Positions 47,378-59,569 of a DNA stretch of 64,000 bases are shown here, piece by piece (the stretch's first letter is position 1; each line of letters opens with the position of its first letter). The notes beneath the pieces are model-generated. The model searched no databases and was not told the origin of the DNA. It saw only the letters and a list, made by a program, of their open reading frames with translations. A program made the translations under genes and the position numbers. Origin of the DNA: Edaphochlamys debaryana (Eukaryota; Chlorophyta; Chlorophyceae; Chlamydomonadales); NCBI GenBank assembly GCA_016858145.1, contig JAEHOE010000017.1:806001-870000 (forward strand). The letters are read 5' to 3'.

Positions 47378-50300
47378 TCAAGGACCTGCGCTGGGGTTGC
47401 GCTTGCGCGCCGACACGCCGCACCGCAGCTTGGGCGTGTTCTCGGCGTTGAAGAGGCGCGCCGGGATCGCGGTGTTGATCTTGAAGAACACGGACGAGAT
47501 GTTGCAGGGCAGGCCCAGGGCCGAGCGCAGTGTGGTGGCCGTTGATGTGACGGCAATCTGCAATGCATGGACGGGTGGGGGTCATGACCGGGGTCCTGGC
47601 GTGGCATGGCACTGGTCTTGAGCGGGGCCGCTACTGTGCAGTTACGTCTGAAGATGCTAGTGGCCATGAGTCATATATCTGTACGGCGCACCTCGTCGAA
47701 GTACGTCACCGCCTCGGCTGACGTGGGGAAGGTCCCGACCATCGTCAGGCCGCTGGTGGCTGGGGTGGCGATGGTGCAGTCAAAGGACACGGCGTCCGTT
47801 GACTCCACCTTACTAAGCATGATGAAGCGGCTCGTCCTGTGGGAGGCAGAGGCCGGGGCGGAACGTCAGTGCTCGTTGTTGCCCGTCCAACAACCTTCCC
47901 CACCCCTGACGGCTGGACATTGTCATGAGGCAACGGAGATGGCGAGTTGTAGCCGGCCAATACGGCAGGTACAAGGGACTACTGCCTACAGTGCCTCCTA
48001 GCTAGGCTGGATCGACCGGGATCTGCCCAACTCACTGGCAGTCGTTGGGTCCAAAGGGATCGGCGCGATTGGTCGCAACCGACATGGACACAACCTACGG
48101 GCGAGACGGACAGTGGAAGAAACGCCAGCGACAGTCAGTGGTTGCGGTCCACGTTTTCCCAGGCGCCCGAAGATGGGCCAACCTTGTCGTGGCAACGAAC
48201 CATGCACCAGTACTTTGTTTGACGGACCGCAATTGCGCACCTTGCCAGCCGTCGGGTCATCCACGGGGCCCGGCGGGAGGGGCGGGCGCGGCGGTGGCGG
48301 CGGCGGCGAGTCCAGGCTGACGTCCGGCGGAAACCAGGACTCGGGCTCGCCCGGCGGCGGCGGCGGCGAGATGCGCGCCGGCGACGGCGACTTGGCTGGC
48401 TTGGGCGGCGGCGGCGGCGGCGAGAACTCTTCAATGTCTGGAGGCGCGAAGTCCGGCGAAAAGGGAGGCGGCGGCCGTGGCGGCGACTTGCCAGGCTTGG
48501 GCGGCGGCGGAGACGGCGTCGGCGGTGGCGGCGCAAAGTCGGGCGGGAAGGCATCCTCCGTCGGTGAGGCTGGCGGCGGCGGCCGCTTCTTCGGCCTCGG
48601 CGGCGGGGAAGACTTGGGCGGCGGCGGCGGCGGCGGGGGCGGCGGCGGCGGCGGAGACTTCCTGGTCACGGGTTTTGGCGGCCGCATGTTCGGCGGTGGC
48701 GGAGGCGGCGGTGGCGGTGGCGACCGCTTCTTCTTGGGCGGCGGCGGTGGCGGCGGCGGCGTGAAGGGCGGTGGCGGCGGTGGTCGCTTCTTACCACCCT
48801 CGCCGGGAATCGGCGGGGGCGGCGGCGGCAGTGGCCTCTTCTTCTTGGGTCGCGGCGGCCGGGGGCTCGGCGGCGTCGCCTCCTCAGGCGGAGGGTAAGC
48901 CCACTCCCAGGGAGGCGGCGTAGCCTCCTGCTTTGGAGGGCTCGGCGGCGGCCGCTTGGCTGCAGAGGCACATCAATCCAAGGGAACAGTGTTAAGTATT
49001 CGTTGGCTACTTTAGGGGCCGATTAGAGTCAGAGCATAGGCGCTAGCCGCGGTAGCGAAGTTCGGCGGAATCTGGGAACGCACAAGAGAGGTTCGCCTGT
49101 TTGAGCAGGGCCACTGCACGGACTCGCCTGGAGAGGGCCTCTTGGGGATCGGCGGCGGGCGCTTGGCCGCGGGGAGGGATGGGACTGCGGGCAGAGGGCC
49201 GTTGGTTGGTGCGCATTACGTCATGCTCACGCACAATCAAAACGCCCACGCTCGATGCTACAACACGTCTGGTCACAGGTATGCAAGTGCGCCAGCACCC
49301 ACACCCGCGGCACGTGCAACAGCTGCTGGCATCAGTCCTCTGGGGCAGCCCGAACGCACCGGCAGGCGGAGGAGGCTCGATTGGCATCTCCGGTGGGGGC
49401 TCGTCGGGGAACGCCGGCTCGCGGGGCGGCGGCGCGGGCGCCGGCGGGGGCTTGGCACAGTCCAGATAGCCAACCTACGGACGGGGCAGCAACGTTCAAC
49501 GACGTACCGGTAACACGGGATCAGTACACGAAACACCCATCCGGCCGCATGCCGTACTGGCGTACGGCAGCACACTAAATCGTGCACGGCACTGTTGTCG
49601 TACGCGCGCACCTGCCGCCCGTCGAAGCTGTTTACGTTGCCGGCCGAGTCACGGATGAGGTATCGCGAGCCGCAGGGCAGGCCCAGGCGCTGAGAGAGCA
49701 CCCCGATGTTGTTGGGGTTCCACACAAAGACCATGTTCTGGGAGTCAGTCAGGTTGGCGCCGCTGAACAGGACGTTGGACTCGAGCGTGGGGCCGGCGGC
49801 GGTGCCGGCGGCGGCGGCCGTGCAGCGAATGGCCGACTGGTTGGAGGCGAAGATGGTCCTGCGGAGCGTGGGAAGGGAGCGGGTGGGCACGGGTGGCACG
49901 GGTCCTGGAGTAGGCGGGGGGGCTCGTTGGCGAACAACGTCTAGGGTACTAGGGCCGCCAGGGGCCAAGCCAAGTTCCGGTTCGCAATGTTGGCGTTACA
50001 CAGTCCTTCCCCTCGTGGTCTGCCGGCACTGCTGACTCACGTGATGGTGAGAAGCAGCGCGTACGACACCTCGTTGCACGCGCCGCCCAAGGAGCCACGT
50101 GGCGGGCCGCCGTAGAAGATCATAAAGCTGTGGCACGGTACGGCACGGAGGGGCAAGCAGCGAGAATGCGAGATGCTCAACTGACACTTCTTCAGGACAT
50201 GGCCACGCTAGGGAGACGATCGTCAGCAAGGCCTGAAGCGATCGGAATTGTCGACGATGCGGCTCGTGTTCACACCTGTACGGTAGAGGCGGGGGCGCCG

Positions 50301-53300
50301 GTGGGTTTGGCGAGGGCGGTTTTGGCTGCGGCGGAAGCCGCGGCGGCTTCGGCGGTGGCGGCGGCGGCGGGCTCGGCGGCATCGGCGGTGGCGGCGACGG
50401 GCTCGGCGGGGGCGACGGCGGCGGCGGAGAGGGCGGCGCCGGAGGCGGAGACGGCTGCGCGCAAGTCCAGGGACAAGGAAAAGCAGCGCACACACGCTCG
50501 CAACCCATGTCTCCAAAAGAAAACGCGCAGTGCCCTAAACCCTGCCCAACTCCCAGCCACCACCACGGGCGCCTGTCCACCCCAGGCCGCTCCCCTCAGC
50601 GTCCCTCGGTAATGTGGGCAGTCCCGCAATGTGGGCAGTCCCGCAATGTGGGCAGTCCCGCAATGTGGGCAGTCCCGCAATGTGGGCAGTCCCGCCTTGC
50701 ACCGGTACCTACCGGCCGTTCGCATATGAGTTCGGGCCAGGTGCCGGGCGGGTTGTACTGCGGCAGCACCTTGTTGTCCAGACCCGACTTTGACACAACC
50801 ATGCGAGTTCCGCAGGGGACCTAAAGCGGGTAGAGACGGGGTGCAAGTGGGAGCTCAAGGGAAGGGGTGCCTGGGAAGATGGGAACACAGGATGGCATGG
50901 CAGTGGAGGCCTTGGCAGCGGCCCAAACATCCGCCCGCGTGCCCCCTGGCAGGGTCAGGCATCACCCGTCCGCTCCCCGCCCCCACCCGTCCCCCCCCTC
51001 TCCAATCCTCCAAGCACATCCACACACCATGGCCGTAAAGAGAAGGATGAGCTCCGAGGCCCGGGACCGGCCATTCACTCCGCCACCGATTCCCAGGCCG
51101 CTGGCCAGAGTGCTGTTAGACATGGCCACCAGGACCTGGGATGGGGGTGGGGGTGCGAGAGGGAGGAAAAGCGGGGGAGGAAAGGCGTGGTAGAGGAGGG
51201 CACGAGGGGGCTACCAGGCATGAGGGGGCTACCAGGCAAGAGGGGGCTATCGGGGGGCTTTGCCAAAGCCGCGACGACTTGCTCCAGGCCCCAAAGCGCT
51301 TACCGCCTCGAAATAGTCGGCCGCTGTGTCGAAGAAGAAGAAAAGTTCCATGAACACAGTCGAGCCAGGCGCCGTAACCGAGTTAGAAACCTGGCAGGTC
51401 TGGAGCGGCAAGAATGTGCCCAGGAGCTTGGGGTCACTGAGAAGGTAGTTGAAGGTGTTGTTGAGGGGCCCACACAGGTCCGCGGGAAGCCGGCCGGGCC
51501 CAATGGTGTTGATGGTCACTGTGAAGCGGGCCGGTGGCGGCACGGGCGGCGGCGGCGGCGGGCGGGGCGGCGGCGGCCGGGGCTTGGGCGGGGGCGGAGG
51601 TGGAGGGGTCGGCGGCGGGGGTGGCGGGGGTGGGGAGTACCTGGGGCGATGGGCGGAGGCGAAGGTCTATGATTGAATACCAGTCCGAGAAACGCTCAAT
51701 GGTAGTAGAGGATCCAGTGTCAGCCTCCAGTTGCCTCTCCCATTGCTGCCACGGCCTTCTGCCACTCTCCTCCCCAGGCCTTCTCCCTTGCGCCCTGTCC
51801 ACCCTAGTCCCTCACGTGCAGTCGGGCATGTCGTACATCTGGATCCCCTTGGATCCGGTGTTCGGATCCCGGAGCACGAACGTCTGCGGTGGCAAGCGCG
51901 GGGGCAGGGGCAGATCCATGTCATGACTAACACACCCGCCATGGCAGCCAGCCCTGCCTTACAGCCGTTTGTGACGGCCTCATCTCATGCCGCGTATCTC
52001 AACCCTACCGCCAACCGCCAACCGCCACGCACCTGCACCGGCTGCCGCGCGCAGGTCACGTCCGGCTCCCACGCCGCTCCGTCGCCCTTCTCCTCGCCAC
52101 TCCAGTAAGCCAGCTTGACCTGAGGGACCGAGACGGGGGCGGATTGGACTTGCTTGAGCCCCCCTTTCTGGCGGCGCACACCGGTGCGATGCGTCATAAC
52201 CCCACATCCCTTGTACGGCACCGTGCGTCCCGGTACGGCACCAACTGCACAAACGGTCGTACCTCGACGCCCACGAAGACAAACTGGTCCATGGACAGGT
52301 CCACGGTGCCGCACGACACGCTGGCCGGCTCGCCGGGCGCAGGCGGGCACAGGCACTGCGTCTTGAAGGGATCGTTGGGGCTGGGGTTGAACCGCGAGCT
52401 CCGCGTCGCGTCGCAGACTTCGTTCATGTCGACTGACAGCGTGTAGCAGCTGTAGAAGCCAAAGGTGTAGAAGACGTCGACGTACGACGGGCTCGCGCCC
52501 GCGGCGTCGGGCGTGTCGCGCCACACGTACATGGACACGATCTGGTTGTTGGCCTCCGAGAGGAACTCGTTGTCGTTGGAGAACATGATCCCGCAGCGCA
52601 TCTACAGGAATGAAGGATCAGGGGAGGTATACCGATAGGAGTTTGGGGCGTGGAGGGAGGGAATGCGGGCCAGGGGGTCGTGGGGGGTGCGGGTTGGGGG
52701 CGGTCCGGGTTTCGCCAGCATGAGTCAGGCCAAAGGAAGCCCGTGCTGGTCCCTTCCCCGCATGTGTTCTACGACCCTATTCCGCCGCACTGTTGCCGTC
52801 CCTTGTGCTCCCCCACCTGTAGGGTGATGTACAGCCGGCCGTTGTGTCCCATGAAGACGTATGCTGTGCCCTGCGACTCGGCCCCGTCACCCGCATCTGG
52901 AGCAACCAGATCGTACGAGCGTACGGCCTGAGGGGCACGTGGGGAGCAGTTGAAAAGCAACAGGGTGAGCTCAGGGGGCGGCCAAGTGAGGGAAGGCAAC
53001 GGCAGGGGGAATGGCACAAGCAAGCCATCCAGCCCCAATCCGGCTACCCTCGAAACTGAGGAGCAGCCAGGGAGTACACGTGCGGCCCCAGAGCTTGGTG
53101 CCCATCCCGCTCCTAGCGGAGGGTTTGCTGCCTGCCCATACACTCCCGGTGGGACGACCTCCCGCTCCCAGCCGGCATGCCGAAGTGGAGCTCCAAGAAC
53201 TGCTGGTGGAATCTGGGCATGGGCGCATGGCCGATCTCCCGTTTGCTGTGGGGGCCTACGCGCTGTGGCTGGCTTGCCTCATTTCGCCAATCCCCGTGAT

Positions 53301-55224
53301 CTCTTACGACGCCTAGCCCCCCTGTGACGATGGCATGTGGACACTATGCGAGCCATGGCTGCTCCCTGCCAGGGCGCACCCCGTCGCCGATCCCTGCAGA
53401 CTCGCGCTCCCCTTGCGCCCACCCTCTTGAGCTGGAGCTGGAGCATCCTCTCTGCCCCATACACAGGCAAGCGTTCCACACAAGCACAAAGACACAGGCC
53501 GCCCTCAATGCACACACGGTTCTGCCCCGCCCTGTTGAGCTGCAGCCCCCTCCCTCATGTCCCCTCCCCTCCACCCCTCACCGCGGAGCCGCTACAGATC
53601 TTATCCTGCGTCAGGAGGTCCACCGGCAGAGATGCCAACGAAGGTATGTCGGGCAGCGTGCAGTAGAGGCTGTTGCTCCAGTATTCGTCTGCCAGGGATT
53701 GCGGCCGCAGGAGCTGCACAAGAGGCGGGAGAGGGGGGGTCAAGGTGAAACAGGGGGTTTAGGTTCTAAGCAAGGCGTGGATTCGGCGCGTGGAGGGCGC
53801 ATGGGGAGGGCTTCTTGGCCTTCAACTCCCACCAGCAGCCGCAACTCCCGCAGTCGTCGGCGTAAACCGGGGCCCACTGGGAGGATTGCTAGCTGTCCAA
53901 ATGAGCGTGCCAAAGCCGTTGGGAGAGGTCGTGCCAGGGCAGCATTGCACCCGTACTCAGCAAACGAACGCCCCCGCTCCCCGGTCCCCGCCCCCCAACT
54001 CACGCTGCAGGTGTTTTGCGTGTCGCAAAGCGGGCACGTGCCGGTCTCGCCCGTCAGCTTGAAGGCGCACATGTACGGCGGCGTGTCCAGCTGCGCCGCC
54101 GCCGGCTGCAGAGCGCCCGACAGCATCAGCGCCGGCGCCAGGACTGACAGGGACGCAGGCGCCAGCAGGGTCGACAACAGGGACGACAGCAGCAGGCCCA
54201 AGAGCGGTAGCACGCCACTGCCCGTGCCCGTGCCTCGAGGTTGGGAGGCAGCGCCCTTGCGCTTGCCCCTGTACCCGTGGCTGGGGGTGGGGCTGGCGCT
54301 GGGGCTGGGGCTGCCGCCGATGGGCTCTCGTGTGCCGCCGCTCCTGCCGCTGATGCGGCCACGCTGCGGCCGGATACGGTCCGACTGGCAGGGCCCGGGG
54401 TGTGTGGACCCCGGGAGCTGCTGGCCGCCCTGCGACGAGAGCCGCACCGGCCGTGAGGGCTGCACGGCCGGTGTGGCGCTGGGCGCGCGCGAGTCAGCTG
54501 GCGTGCCGACAGGCCCCTGCCGCCCGGGCTGGCACTGCCCTGGCTCGGACTGGGCGGGCGCCTGGGGCTGCGGAACGGGTGCTGAAAGCGGTGTGCTTGC
54601 TGGGGCTGTCTGTTTCCCGGTTTTTGTCGCCGAGCTGTTCGGGATCGTGCCGGCCGGCTGGCGAGGTGCGGCTGCTTGTGACGGGTTGGGGCCGGGCCCG
54701 GGTACCCGCCGACCTGCGCCCCACAGCCACTCCGACAGCCGGCGCCTGGCCGGCGCTTGGCTGCCTGGCATGAGGTTGGAGCTCCGGCGGGGGCTGCTGC
54801 CGCGACTGTCAGCACGGCCGCTGTTGTGGCCTGGGAGTCCACCTTCCGAAGCGGCTGTGCCCACTGTGAGGTCGTTCCCGCCGCTGATGCTGCCGTCACC
54901 CCCAGAACGGCCGTTGGGGCACGGCTGCTGGACACTGGGGCAGGCGCTAGCGCCAGCCCCACGTCTTGAAGTTCCCCCCCCTGGGGCGCTTGGGCTGCTT
55001 CGTGGCCCCAGACCGCAAGCGGCCGGCAACGAGCTCCCCGGCTCCTCACCAGACGCGGCACCCAGCCCCTGGCTGCGAGCTGCCGACGGGTGAGATGCCG
55101 CCCCTGGCCGGTGAACGTATGCTCGGCCGCCCACGGCCCATGGGACGCTGGGTTCCGCGTCTGGCGGTGCGGTTGCAGTTCGACTGCCGTGGCCGCTGAG
55201 CACGTCAGCGCATGGAGGCGGCAT
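47378..55224 (-). CDS. Multi-rod hydroxyproline-rich cell-wall glycoprotein (pherophorin-like modules)
   Basis: Eighteen exons (minus): 54004-55224, 53582-53713, 52817-52927, 52263-52601, 52033-52119, 51816-51883, 51304-51640, 51028-51135, 50713-50820, 50276-50454, 50041-50127, 49612-49858, 49360-49474, 49128-49184, 48241-48959, 48036-48094, 47692-47836, 47378-47557. All phases agree (1433 codons), which argues for one gene. Order: ~335-residue Ser/Pro/Gly-rich N-terminus, hydrophobic stretch ~336-372 (LLGLLLSSLLSTLLAP), Cys-rich region (PYMCAFKLTGETGTCPLC, SYVDVFYTFGFYSCYTLSVD), rod 1 (51530-51640), module A, rod 2 (50276-50454), module B, rods 3-4 (exons 13-15), module C. The modules share Cys positions and a GLPC element (GLPCGSRYLIRDSAG; VPCGTRMVV; LGLPCNISS). 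Probably a secreted or membrane-tethered wall protein, by analogy with pherophorins. The start is doubtful: a signal peptide should be N-terminal, so the 5' end may differ. Exon 14 is tentative and needs a GC donor. Confidence 0.72.
48241..48959 (-). repeat. Proline/lysine-rich rod-coding exon
   Basis: Exon 15 of the multi-rod gene, 239 codons, mostly Pro with Lys/Arg-rich spacers such as RPKKKRPLPPPPPIPGEGGK and later SPPPPPPKPAKSP units. The opposite strand reads as Gly-rich ORFs, which are shadows. Confidence 0.85.
50612..50697. repeat. 17-bp minisatellite, ~5 copies
   Basis: AATGTGGGCAGTCCCGC repeated about five times without visible change, inside the intron between exons 9 and 10 of the multi-rod gene. 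Confidence 0.95.
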
Positions 55225-57078
55225 GTTGGCTGGAGCCTGAGCCCCAGCCAGTCACACGTCGCCCTTTACAGCCTCCACTGTGACGTCACCCCATGTCACG
55301 TTGCCCAAGGGGCTTGAAGGGGGAGACACGGAGTGGCCTGCTGCACGGACGAGAGCGGGGCCCGGGGGCACAGGTTCCGTCGTCAGAAGGTGCTGCCCGT
55401 GGGCGTGCCGTGGGCGGTTATGAGAGGGGTCAACTCGCATGCGGCAGCGACGCTACCGCAGCATCAAATAAACACAGCTGGCTTGCATTGTCAGGGAAGA
55501 AGCCTTGTCAGGGCGGCGAGGAGTCGCGCTGACCAGCGCATTGCATCCTTGCCCAAAGCTATGCCTTCGCAGGTCAGTTAAACACCTATCGCTACAGCAT
55601 GTATGGAGCTTTATAGAGGACGCGGTAAGTGCGCCAAAAGGCACGGTGCGTTCCGGCGTTGGGCGCATGCCGAGTACCCGCACACCGCGCCCTTGAAGCG
55701 GGGGGACCTGCAAGACTGTCCTTACTCACTGCTTCAGTGATTTCAGGCAATGAGCGTCTGTCTCGGCTGGCCGCTCACTCCACGGGTTGCCCAACCACGC
55801 TTGCCGCTCGCCGCTTGAGCCCAACTCCCCTAGACGCGCCTGTGTTGGCTCAGGGTGCCTAATAAGTTACGTGGAGGCCCTACGGGCGCCGAGAGAGTAA
55901 GCTCTATCTTTGTGGCACGCCTAAAATGCGATGGCGGTTTTTAGACTGCCAAGCGCAGTGAGCGTAATTGCGACGCCGTGCGAGTAAGAGAAGTAATCGC
56001 GGTATCTCTGGTGTGGACGTGCTCCCTTCCAGGCGACCACAGGCGCGCCTTGCGTCCCGCCCGCCCGTCCCGGGGCTCGCGAGTCGGCAACGCCGACCTT
56101 ATCCCTGTCGCAACCCAGTCCGCCACCGCTGCTCAAACATAGACGACAGTACTGTATACTAATGCAGGGATAGCGCGGCCCTATGCGCGCAGAGGCCAAC
56201 GAAAGGTCGCGAGCGACCTGCGTGGACGCTGCAGACAACCCCGGGTTCAACGGCTTCAATACGATGCAAGCATCTGGGACTTATCTAACTCCACGTCCCA
56301 TGTGGATGGGGCGATCTGACGCTGAGTAAATTGACGGGAGTCGTCAACCCAAGATGGATACGGGAGGAGCTGCCCCGAAACGCAACGAACCCCAACCCCA
56401 CGCCACGGGGCGACGTGCCCGGGTTGAACTTATGCATACCAAGCAGCAGAAGCTCCGCCACGGTCGCCTGTGAAGGACCTGTGCACGTCCGTAAGGCGCA
56501 GACCCAGGACTGATGCCATGCAGCACCCAGCCTCACGGTGCTGCTGACCCGTGTGCAACCGGATCACAGGACTCGAGGGGAACCACTCAGTTCAGCACAA
56601 GGAAAGTTTACACGGCTCGTATCAGCCTTTAGTGAAGGTAGAGCAGTATGAATGAGAAAGAGGGGGCCTTGTTCCGATAGCTACAGGTGATCACGCGTCC
56701 GATGAGTCAATGCCCATGAACCCACCGCCTCTGCTCCATGCGCCATGTTCCCACACCCCAGTTCCATTGGAGATCACGATGGTCCAACGACGCTGCCGTA
56801 CCCAGGCGACCGCAGCCCCTTCTCTCAGGGCGGCGGCCTACCCCAACTCTTTCCCCAGCTTCCCCCTCAGCAGCTAGTCAAGTCCGCGGCCTTCTTACAG
56901 CTGCGGTGTCCGCTCTTTGGCCCCATGAGAGGCGCTCCCGCCGGTCCGCCTCAGCCCCTCAACTGCCCTCCTCTTGGGCAGGTCCGCCTCCACGCTTGCC
57001 AGCTGACGAGCACCGCATCGCCCTCGCCAGCACCCGCTCTTTACGCTCATCGAGGGCACCAGCATGCTCCCGACCTGA
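55225..57078. other. Intergenic: upstream of multi-rod gene, 3' flank of SF-assemblin
   Basis: About 1.85 kb without a supportable exon. A first exon of the multi-rod gene, including a signal peptide, could be hidden here. TTACA at 56895-56899 is a likely polyadenylation signal for SF-assemblin. Confidence 0.45.
56895..56899 (-). terminator. Candidate TGTAA polyadenylation signal (SF-assemblin)
   Basis: TGTAA on the minus strand ~180 bp after the SF-assemblin stop. Confidence 0.55.
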
Positions 57079-59569
57079 TCAGGCACTGACCAGCTTGAGG
57101 CCCTCCTGCAGGGCCTTGGTATAGTCGTTGACGGCCTGGGGACGGACGGCAGAGAAGGGGGGGGGCAAGCATGTCAACACACCCAGCCTGGGCACCTGCA
57201 GAGGCGCACTCGTGGTGGCCTTCGTCGCTGTACGCTGAGCCGCACAGATCCCCACCCCGGTGGCTCCACGGGCCACCCAAGCCCGCCTAGCCCCTACCGC
57301 CCCCCCGCCCGAGACGTCGCCAGCCGGGCCCCACCTGCACGATCTCGTCGTCCTCCGCGATGCGCTCCTCCCGCTCCAGCGCCAGCGCCGCCTTGAGCCC
57401 CGCCACCTCGTCCAGCACGGCGCCCTGCGGCCACAGCACGGGGCACACAGCACGGGGCGCACGACACGTCACGACCAAGAGGCGCAGGACAACCGCGAGG
57501 AGTTACAGCAGCAAGGGCGGACCGTGAATGCCAGCCACAAGGGGGTGGCTACGATGCGTAGCCTGTCTGGGAGCGCTTGGGTGGGTCGCGGCGTCCGCTC
57601 GCACGCCCAGCACAGCCTGCGGACGTGCAGTGAGGTGCCCTGCCGCAGGACCCCAATCCCGTCCCACCTTGAACTGGTCGTCGGCCAGGTTGCGGTTGCC
57701 GATGGCGTCGTGCACCTCCGCGCGGAGGGACGACAGTTCCGACTCGCTGGCGGGTGGAGGGCAGGTGAGAGAGAGCGGGGTGGGCGGCGTCGGGGCTCAG
57801 TGCACTAGGTACGCCAGGTACCGCGGTACGGGTACACGCCATGCCTGACTCCCTCGAGCGGGCTCCATTGAGCGCATGACGCTGACAGCCCCACGCCCGT
57901 GGGACACGCCTCCGCCCAGGACAAAACGACCCCTGTTTTGACGCCGGCTGTCAACAAAACTCCAGCCTCCCAGGGCCCCCACAGCGCCTGCGCTCCCGCT
58001 CACCGCGTGCCCTTCTCCTGGTCCACCCGCTGCGACAGGAGCATGAGGTCCTCGCCCACCCGCTTCATGGACACGGTCTGCTCCTGCACGCGCCCCGTGC
58101 GCTCTGCAGACGCCCAGGAGGGGGATGCAGGGGTCAAGTTAGTGCACCGAGGAGAGGGGGATCCCTGGCCGCGTTGGGCTTGCCATGAAAACGAGGCGGA
58201 AGGGTGGATCCCCAGAGCACGCCCGGACGCAGACCAAGAGCGCCCACTGCACTACACTGACTGGTTCCCCCTGCCCTCGCAGCTCCAAGAGCTCGCTCGC
58301 CAAGCACGTGAAGCCTGCCTGGTGGCCTCCCCTGCCCGGGGCCGGCTGCTCACCCTCGTCGATGGCCGCCACGCACTCGTTGACCTTGCCCACCAGGCTG
58401 GTGGCCAGGTGCTCGATGTCGCTGCGCCGGGACTCGCGCTCGTCCCTGTGGGTGGCGTGGCAGGCAGCCGGCACACGGGCGGGGGTTGGGTGGGCATGTC
58501 GGGGCTCGCATGCTGCCACCTGCTGCGCACGCCAGCCCGCCCGAGCAGGCGGCGTGGGCGCCTGTGCAACTGATTGCTGCCCCCCCCCCACAGCCATCGC
58601 CCCGCGCCCGCTGCCAAGGCGCCCTCCGTTGTGGGTTTGCGGCCGCCCATGCTGCCTGCCGCTCCGCACCTGACCAGCGCGTGCAGGTCGCTGATGCGCT
58701 GGTTGAGCGACTCCACGGCGCTCTTGAGCGCCAGCTGCAGGTCCGAGAACTGCTGCAGCTGCCGCTCCGCCAGCGTCTTGATCTCACCCTCAAAGTGGCT
58801 CTGCAGCTGCTTGTCTGACTCAGCGCGCCGCTTTACCTCGGCCTGGGATGGGCAGACAGCGTGGTGGCCCAAGGGATAAAGCAGGAGGGGCAGACACGTT
58901 GCGAAGGTCAGCGAAGGCGTGAGGCGGAGCGCCAGCCGAAGATGGGCTTGCAGAGCAGCGTCGGGCGTAAGATTGGGGGGTCGCAGTGCTCCAGCCAAGG
59001 CCAAGCCCCAGAAGAGGGGCTTTGAGAACAGCGATCGACCCCGCCACCGCTCCACCCCGTGGGCCTCCCTCGGCGTACCTCAACGCTCTTCTCTATCCGC
59101 TGCAGGGACTCTTGAAGTAGGGAGAAGCGGGTCGACTCCGCTATGCGCTTGTTCTGTGAGATGAAAACAGTTTGGAGGAATGTGATGTCACGAGTAGGTG
59201 GCATTCCATGGCGAGACGGCCGGTGCAGCATGTGAGCAAGGCCGGGGAAGACGGACGGGTGCGGGTGACGTGGGGAGGGGTACGGGTTCGCCTGCACGCC
59301 TCCCGGCCTTCCCCTGCTGCCTCCCTACCTGCTTCTCCTGCTCCAGGTCCGTCCACAGCCCAGCAAAGCGCTCCGTAACGTGCTCCAGCTTGGCGCTGGG
59401 GCCTGCGGTCGCGCACAGGCCGATCAGCAGGGCCGCATGCCAAGGAGGGCAGCAACGGGCGACCGCCGTCCCGAGTGATCCTGCAGTCCTGGATACCAGT
59501 CCTACCATTTGTCCCCGGCCTGGTGGGGCTGTAATCCCGATTCCTCCTCGGGCTGATAGAGCTTGCCAT
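57079..59569 (-). CDS. SFA: SF-assemblin (striated microtubule-associated fibre protein)
   Basis: Exons (minus): 59506-59569, 59329-59402, 59079-59153, 58670-58842, 58354-58445, 58004-58103, 57668-57746, 57335-57424, 57079-57135; 267 aa. The start is the ATG at 59569, giving a short Ser/Pro/Arg head (MASSISPRRNRDYSPTRPG) as in SF-assemblins, then an almost unbroken coiled-coil rod: KLEHVTERFAGLWTDLEQEK, NKRIAESTRFSLLQESLQRI, RRSDIEHLATSLVGKVNECV, RTGRVQEQTVSMKRVGEDLM, LEREERIAEDDEIVQ, ending AVNDYTKALQEGLKLVSA. SF-assemblin polymerises into the 2-nm filaments of the striated fibres that accompany flagellar root microtubules at the basal bodies (established in Chlamydomonas and related flagellates). 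Length and head/rod design match the family. It is divergent from the protease gene at 60434. Confidence 0.95.

Noticed and set aside
48113..48898. Gly-rich plus-strand ORF resembling a glycine-rich protein
   Set aside because: Reverse complement of the proline-rod exon of the multi-rod gene, whose splice phases fit the minus strand.
47378..49858. Separate small wall-protein gene at the left end of the multi-rod locus
   Set aside because: Exon phases join continuously to the exons on its right, and no start codon with a signal peptide was found in between.
50612..50697. CRISPR-like array
   Set aside because: 17-bp units are directly adjacent with no spacers; a eukaryotic intronic minisatellite.
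53324..55093. 589-codon plus-strand ORF
   Set aside because: Overlaps minus-strand exons with Cys-rich conserved sequence and consistent splicing; the plus frame is compositionally biased and shows no domain.
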